This document shows, piece after piece, positions 13,705-18,083 of a stretch of 18,083 nucleotides of DNA (within the stretch, counting starts at the first letter, position 1; each line of letters starts with the position of its first letter). A program made the position numbers and the translations under genes. This DNA comes from CAYRVX01 sp964642165 (GTDB taxonomy: Bacteria; Planctomycetota; Phycisphaerae; SM23-33), in assembly GCA_964642165.1 (NCBI GenBank), contig CAZXOC010000141.1, positions 1 through 18,083 on the forward strand, written 5' to 3'. The notes below the pieces were generated by a model that ran no database searches, was not told the origin of the DNA, and saw only the letters and a list, made by a program, of their open reading frames with translations.

Positions 13705-16335
13705 ATGAAACCCTGCGCGCTCATCTCCGCGTTTCTGTCGGCCGCACTTGCGGGCGCGCCGGCGCCCGCGGCCGAGGGACAGCGCAAGATCGTCCTCCGC
13801 GCCTACGGCGTGCCCGAGCACACCAAAGTGGACGTCGCCTCCATCGCCGAGCGGCGGATCATCGAGGAGTTCCGACGGCGCTTCCCCAACGTCAAGCCGG
13901 TCGAGACGACGGGGATCGTGATCCCCGGGCGCCCGACGATGGACATCCGCCCGCTGATGCAGATCGCCGGCGACATCGCCCCGGACGTGCTGTACGTCAA
14001 CTTCCGCCAGTCCGACACGTACATCCGCAACAAGTTCCTCTACCCGCTGGACGCGTACGTGGAGAAGCTCGCCGGCGTGGACATCCCCAACGGGCACCTG
14101 CTGGGGCTCGATGACTACCTCGCCGAGCTGAAGAAGGGCCCGAACACCGCGCGCGAGATCGCCGACCGCGTTCCCTACCAGTGCTGGAAGGTCATGCGCC
14201 GCGAGTGCCCGTACGGCGCGGACTGCCCCTACTGCGAGGGCGACGGCCCCGTCCCCGAAAAACACTGCCACGTCTGGTGCTTCCCCGTCGGGCCGGACTT
14301 CATCGCCCTGTTCTATCGCAAGGACCTGCTCTTCGAGGCCGGTCTGCCCGACCGCGTGCCCGAGACCATCGAGGAGATGCTCCAGTGGTGCCGGAAGCTC
14401 ACGAACCCCAAGGAGGACCGCTACGGCCTGAAGATCAGCCTCGATGAGCTGGGCTGGAGCACGATGAGCTTCCTGTACTCCTACGGCGGGCGGATCGTCG
14501 AGGAGGACGCCAACGGCGACTGGCGGTGCGTCTTCGACAGCGAGGAGGCCGTCGAGGCCTACTACATGGTCGCCCGCTTCTTCCTGGAGCGGTTCGCCAA
14601 CTCCTCCGGCGAGTTCACGGGCGTGGTGTACCTGGGGGAGTCGCAGACGGGCGGCGAGGTCAAGAGCGGCCTGGAGTTCAACTACCTCGATCAGCGTTTC
14701 TTCGCGGAGCGCGACCCGACGCAGTACGGCTTCGGCCCGGTGCCGAAGGGCCCGACGGGCCTGCGCGGCAGCGAGTTCAACTCGCGCATGGTGGGCATCT
14801 ACGCGGGGCTCGAGTCCGACGTCGAGAAGCGCGACATGGCGTGGGAGTACATCCGCTTCTTCGACGGCCCGGAGGCGCGCGTCCTCCGCGCCCGCACGAT
14901 GATCGAGAACGGCCAGGGGCGCTACGTCCGCCCGGCGCTGCTGGAGAAGGTCGGCTACCCCGAGTACGTCCGCCAGGTGCCGAAGGGCTGGGAGGAGTCC
15001 GCCCAGGTCGCCCTGAAGCACGGCATCCCGGAGCCGTACGGCAAGAACTGCCAGATGGTCTACACGTACGTCTCGCAGGCCATCGATCAGATCACCACGG
15101 ACGACGTGGTGCGGGAGACGTTCCGGGAGGCCTGGAAGGCCCGGCAGGCCGGCAACGCCCGCGCCGAGGCCGACCAGGCCGCCCGCGCCAAGCGGCGGAT
15201 CCGCGAGATCCTGACCTCGGCGGTGCGGCGGGCCAACGAGAAGATGCTCCACATCTACACGCCCGAGCAGCAGCGCTTCCGCAACAACGTCGCGCTGGGG
15301 GTGGCGATCGCCATCTTCCTCGTCTTCGCGGCGGTCTTCTACCGCGTCTTCAAGGTGTTCTCCCGTGCCCAGGCGCTCGATCCGAGCGCGAAGCGGAAGG
15401 GCTCCTGGCAGTTCGGGCGCTACAAGTGGGCCTACATCCTGCTGATCCCCGCCGTGGGGACGGTCCTCCTGTGGCGCTACTGGCCCCTGCTGCGGGGCAC
15501 GATCATCGCGTTCCAGGACTACAACGTGCGGGGCTTCAGCCGGTGGGTCGGCATGGAGAACTTCGCGAACGTCCTGTTCGACGAGGCCTTCTGGCACGCC
15601 GTGTGGGTGAGCTTCCAGTACACGGTGATGTTCATCCTGTTCGGCTTCTGCGCGCCCATCGTGCTGGCGTTCCTGCTGACCGAGGTGCCCCGGGGCAAGA
15701 TCCTCTTCCGGACGATCTACTACCTCCCGACGGTCCTCATCGGCGTGGTGACCATCTTCCTGTGGCGCGGTTTCTACGGGCGGTACGGCACGATCAACAC
15801 GCTGGTGAACTACGCCGCCGCGCTGCTGAACCACCTTCCCGGCGTGGACCTGGCGGAGGTGGACCTCGCGTGGCTGAAGTCGGACTTCGCGCTGTTCTGC
15901 TGCCTGCTGCCGACGATCTGGGCGGGGATGGGCCCGGGCTGCCTGATCTACCTGGCCGCGCTGAAGACCGTGCCCGAGGAGCTCTACGAGGCGGCGGACA
16001 TCGACGGCGCGGGCCTCTGGGACAAGGTCCGCCACATCGCCGTCCCCGGGATCAAGGCGCTGATCCTCATCAACTTCATCGGGGCGGTCATCGGCGTGAT
16101 GCGGACCGGAAGCCAGCTCATCCTCGCCATGACCGGCGGCGGGCCGTACGCGCCCTACGGGCGAACGGAGGTGGTCGGCCTGCACATCTACTGGCAGGCG
16201 TTCGCGTACTTGCGCTTCGGCCCGGCCACCGCGATGGCCTGGGTGCTCGGGGCGATGCTGATCGGCTTCACCGTCGTGCAGCTCCAGCGCCTCAGCCGCA
16301 TGGAGTTCCGGACCGCGCAGGGAGTCGGGAAGTGA
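13705..16335 (+). CDS. Fused extracellular solute-binding protein and CUT1 (MalF-type) ABC permease
   Basis: An 876-residue single reading frame joining two normally separate sugar-importer subunits. Residues 1-23 are a signal peptide and about 28-470 a family-1 solute-binding protein (FYRKDLLFEAGLP 203-215, GLKISLDELGWS, AWEYIRFF 379-386). Then come a charged helical linker (474-526), a transmembrane helix (about 528-549), a basic cytoplasmic stretch (KVFSRAQALDPSAKRKG) and a MalF-type permease with helices from about 574, ending with the EAA loop EELYEAADIDGAG (758-770) and GGGPY (811-815). The extra helix at 528-549 brings the chain back to the cytoplasm, so topology is consistent. A Cys-rich segment (160-192) is inserted in the binding protein. 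RBS AGAGGA precedes the ATG. No transporter ATPase is encoded here, so a shared MsmX/UgpC-type one is expected elsewhere. Confidence 0.93.
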   Translation: MKPCALISAFLSAALAGAPAPAAEGQRKIVLRAYGVPEHTKVDVASIAERRIIEEFRRRFPNVKPVETTGIVIPGRPTMDIRPLMQIAGDIAPDVLYVNFRQSDTYIRNKFLYPLDAYVEKLAGVDIPNGHLLGLDDYLAELKKGPNTAREIADRVPYQCWKVMRRECPYGADCPYCEGDGPVPEKHCHVWCFPVGPDFIALFYRKDLLFEAGLPDRVPETIEEMLQWCRKLTNPKEDRYGLKISLDELGWSTMSFLYSYGGRIVEEDANGDWRCVFDSEEAVEAYYMVARFFLERFANSSGEFTGVVYLGESQTGGEVKSGLEFNYLDQRFFAERDPTQYGFGPVPKGPTGLRGSEFNSRMVGIYAGLESDVEKRDMAWEYIRFFDGPEARVLRARTMIENGQGRYVRPALLEKVGYPEYVRQVPKGWEESAQVALKHGIPEPYGKNCQMVYTYVSQAIDQITTDDVVRETFREAWKARQAGNARAEADQAARAKRRIREILTSAVRRANEKMLHIYTPEQQRFRNNVALGVAIAIFLVFAAVFYRVFKVFSRAQALDPSAKRKGSWQFGRYKWAYILLIPAVGTVLLWRYWPLLRGTIIAFQDYNVRGFSRWVGMENFANVLFDEAFWHAVWVSFQYTVMFILFGFCAPIVLAFLLTEVPRGKILFRTIYYLPTVLIGVVTIFLWRGFYGRYGTINTLVNYAAALLNHLPGVDLAEVDLAWLKSDFALFCCLLPTIWAGMGPGCLIYLAALKTVPEELYEAADIDGAGLWDKVRHIAVPGIKALILINFIGAVIGVMRTGSQLILAMTGGGPYAPYGRTEVVGLHIYWQAFAYLRFGPATAMAWVLGAMLIGFTVVQLQRLSRMEFRTAQGVGK

Positions 16336-16366
16336 CGGCGGCTCCGCAGTAGGCCAGGAATAGACG

Positions 16367-18083
16367 ATGCCCATCATCAGCAAGGTCGGCAGCCGCAGTC
16401 GGCGGGTTCGTCTCGTCTACGGGACGATCTACGCGCTGCTGATCTTCGGGTCGATCACGATGATCTACCCGTTCATGCTGATGGTGAGCGGGTCGATGAA
16501 GTCCGAGGCCGACAGCGTCTACGTCACGCCCTGGCCCCGGTTCTGGTTCGACGACCGGGTGCTGTTCCAGAAGTACGTCGAGTCGAAGCACGACGTGAAC
16601 CTCTCCGACGCGGAGGCGGCCTGGGGCCGGCGGATCGGCAGTTGGCGCAACATCCCGCGCCCCGAGCCCTCGGAGCACCTGGGCGAGTTCCTCGCCTGGC
16701 GCGCGAACTGCCCGTGGTGGCGGCTCGGCCACTGCCGGGGGGCCAAGCTCCTGCCGATCAACGCCCGGCTGTTCCGCCGGCGGATGTTCGACCGCTTCGC
16801 GGGCGACATCAAGGCCTACCGCGACGCGATGGCCTTCCCCGTCACGACGTGGAACGGCGTGATGCCCCCGCCGGCGCCGCCCGGGCGCTACCTGCCCATG
16901 GCCACGCCCATGCGCCGGGCGTTCCAGCCGTTCGCCCAGTCGCGCCCCGTCCACGACCGCGTCCTGGACAACGTCGACGGGGCGTTCCGCCGCTTCCTCG
17001 TCCGGAACTACACGCAGGACATCGCCGAGTACAACAAGGCCCACGGCACGTCGCACGGCAGCTACCGGGAGCTGTTCCTCGCCTCCCGCGCGCCCGCCGT
17101 CGGGCCGCGGCGCGAGGACTGGGAAGAGTACGTCCGCGAGGTCATGCCGCTGCACTTCGTGAATCTGGACGCGGCCCTGGGGGGCAGCTTCCGCGAGTAC
17201 CTGGCGACGGAGATCTACCGGGACGTCTCCGAGCTGAACGCCAAGTACGGCACGGAGTACCGAGGCTTCGACGACGTGCCCATGCCCACGAAGGTGCCCG
17301 AGCACCGCTTCCAGGCCGTCGATTGGGCGAACTTCCTGGGCGACCGGCGGCTCTGTCCGGCCGGAGGGATCGAGGTCGTCGGGCCGCGCCAGCTCTTCGA
17401 GCAGTTCGTCGCGAAGCGGCGCGGCGTGGCGGTCGAGCGGATCGCGCCCCTCGAGCTGCCCGTTCCCCAGGCCGACTGGCACGACTGCATGGCCCGCACC
17501 CGCGAGCTGCGATGGGAGTTCTCGACGCGGAACTACAAGCACGTCTTCGGGTACCTCCTGCTGCACGGGCGGGGGATCGTCAACACGCTGATCTACGTGT
17601 CGCTCGCGGTCGCCTCGGCGCTGCTGGTCAACCCGCTCGGGGCCTACGCGCTGAGCCGCTTCAAGCCGCCCAGCACGTACAAGATCCTCCTGCTGCTGAT
17701 GGCGACGATGGCCTTCCCGGGCGAGGTGACGATGATCCCCGCCTTCCTGCTGCTGAAGCGCTTCCCGCTTTGGCCGCTGCTGGGGGCGGCGGCGGCGTTC
17801 GGCGTCAGCGTCTACCTGCTGTGGAAGCTCGCGCGGCGAATCCCGGAGGTGCTGCGGCTGACGATCGCGCTGGGCGCGGCGGTGCTCGTCGGCGTCTGGG
17901 CCGTGCCGGCGATCATCGGCAAGCCCTACGTCAGCCTGCTGAACACCTTCGCCGCCCTCGTGGTTCCGGGCATGGCCAACGGCTTCTTCATCTTCCTGCT
18001 CAAGGGCTTCTTCGACTCCCTGCCCCGGGAGCTGTACGAGGCGGCCGACATCGACGGGGCCGGCGAGTGGACCAAGTTCTGGA
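16367..18083 (+). CDS. Partner CUT1 (MalG-type) ABC permease with about 340-residue insertion, 3' end outside the window
   Basis: Open from the ATG at 16367 (AGGAA six nt upstream) to the window end without a stop: 572 codons, truncated. A basic N-terminus precedes helix 1 (about 16-41, ending YPFMLMVSGSMKSEAD as in MalG). Where MalG has a loop of about 50 residues before NYKHVF, this protein has residues about 46-385, hydrophilic and extracytoplasmic. Then the permease resumes: NTLIYVSLAVASALLVNPLGAYALSRF (406-432), TMAFPGEVTMIPAFLLL (447-463), an extra hydrophobic pair (468-487 and 497-518) and the EAA loop ELYEAADIDGAG (555-566). It lies 31 nt after the fused permease and is its obvious heterodimer partner. 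The ligand and the role of the insertion are unknown. Confidence 0.93.
   Translation, partial: MPIISKVGSRSRRVRLVYGTIYALLIFGSITMIYPFMLMVSGSMKSEADSVYVTPWPRFWFDDRVLFQKYVESKHDVNLSDAEAAWGRRIGSWRNIPRPEPSEHLGEFLAWRANCPWWRLGHCRGAKLLPINARLFRRRMFDRFAGDIKAYRDAMAFPVTTWNGVMPPPAPPGRYLPMATPMRRAFQPFAQSRPVHDRVLDNVDGAFRRFLVRNYTQDIAEYNKAHGTSHGSYRELFLASRAPAVGPRREDWEEYVREVMPLHFVNLDAALGGSFREYLATEIYRDVSELNAKYGTEYRGFDDVPMPTKVPEHRFQAVDWANFLGDRRLCPAGGIEVVGPRQLFEQFVAKRRGVAVERIAPLELPVPQADWHDCMARTRELRWEFSTRNYKHVFGYLLLHGRGIVNTLIYVSLAVASALLVNPLGAYALSRFKPPSTYKILLLLMATMAFPGEVTMIPAFLLLKRFPLWPLLGAAAAFGVSVYLLWKLARRIPEVLRLTIALGAAVLVGVWAVPAIIGKPYVSLLNTFAALVVPGMANGFFIFLLKGFFDSLPRELYEAADIDGAGEWTKFW

Noticed and set aside
9658..16383. 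2241-codon minus-strand open frame
   Set aside because: It lies antisense to four recognisable plus-strand genes, with repetitive Arg/Ala/Val shadow composition and no domain.
16292..17566. 424-codon minus-strand open frame opposite the second permease
   Set aside because: The plus strand here continues a permease frame with recognisable helices on both sides, so the minus frame is a shadow.

Overview
The window is uniformly GC-rich (by eye close to 70%) with dense coding. It reads as chromosomal glycan-utilisation territory from a planctomycete-like bacterium (Planctomycetota, Lentisphaerota or a relative; I cannot narrow this from sequence alone). The clues are a Tat-exported arylsulfatase, a Tat-exported Gfo/Idh/MocA oxidoreductase, a DUF4838 protein, a lipoprotein with an FGE-sulfatase fold, serine hydrolase/DUF4185 fusions and CUT1-type sugar transport proteins. 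No rRNA, tRNA, CRISPR array, insertion sequence or phage gene was seen.

Layout. Left half, minus strand, in transcription order from right to left: FGE-like lipoprotein (6649-5822), Gfo/Idh/MocA oxidoreductase (5818-4607), DUF4838 protein (4570-2717), AAA/DUF4143 ATPase (2627-1488) and sulfatase (1441-26). The first three are tightly packed, with gaps of 3 and 36 nt, and look like one operon. The ATPase is a probable insertion with its own promoter, which lies inside a perfect 13-bp AT-rich inverted repeat. Right half, plus strand: a three-domain exported protein with two serine hydrolase domains and a DUF4185-like domain (6788-9925), a LamG-like plus FG-GAP propeller protein (9922-11850, overlapping the previous gene by 4 bp), an M28/DUF4910-like peptidase (11899-13671), an ABC solute-binding protein fused to a permease (13705-16335), and a second permease with a very large extra loop (16367 to beyond the window end). 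The two halves diverge from a 138-nt region at 6650-6787.

Working model (inference). Exported enzymes desulfate, de-esterify and trim a complex, probably sulfated, glycan or glycoconjugate. The fused binding protein/permease pair takes up the products, using an ATPase encoded elsewhere, because no transporter ATPase is seen here. Cytoplasmic or exported propeller and peptidase proteins finish processing. The most unusual part is the transporter: one permease carries the binding protein at its N-terminus, and its partner carries about 340 extra residues between its first two membrane helices plus an extra hydrophobic pair, suggesting a CUT1-derived importer with a rebuilt extracytoplasmic side.
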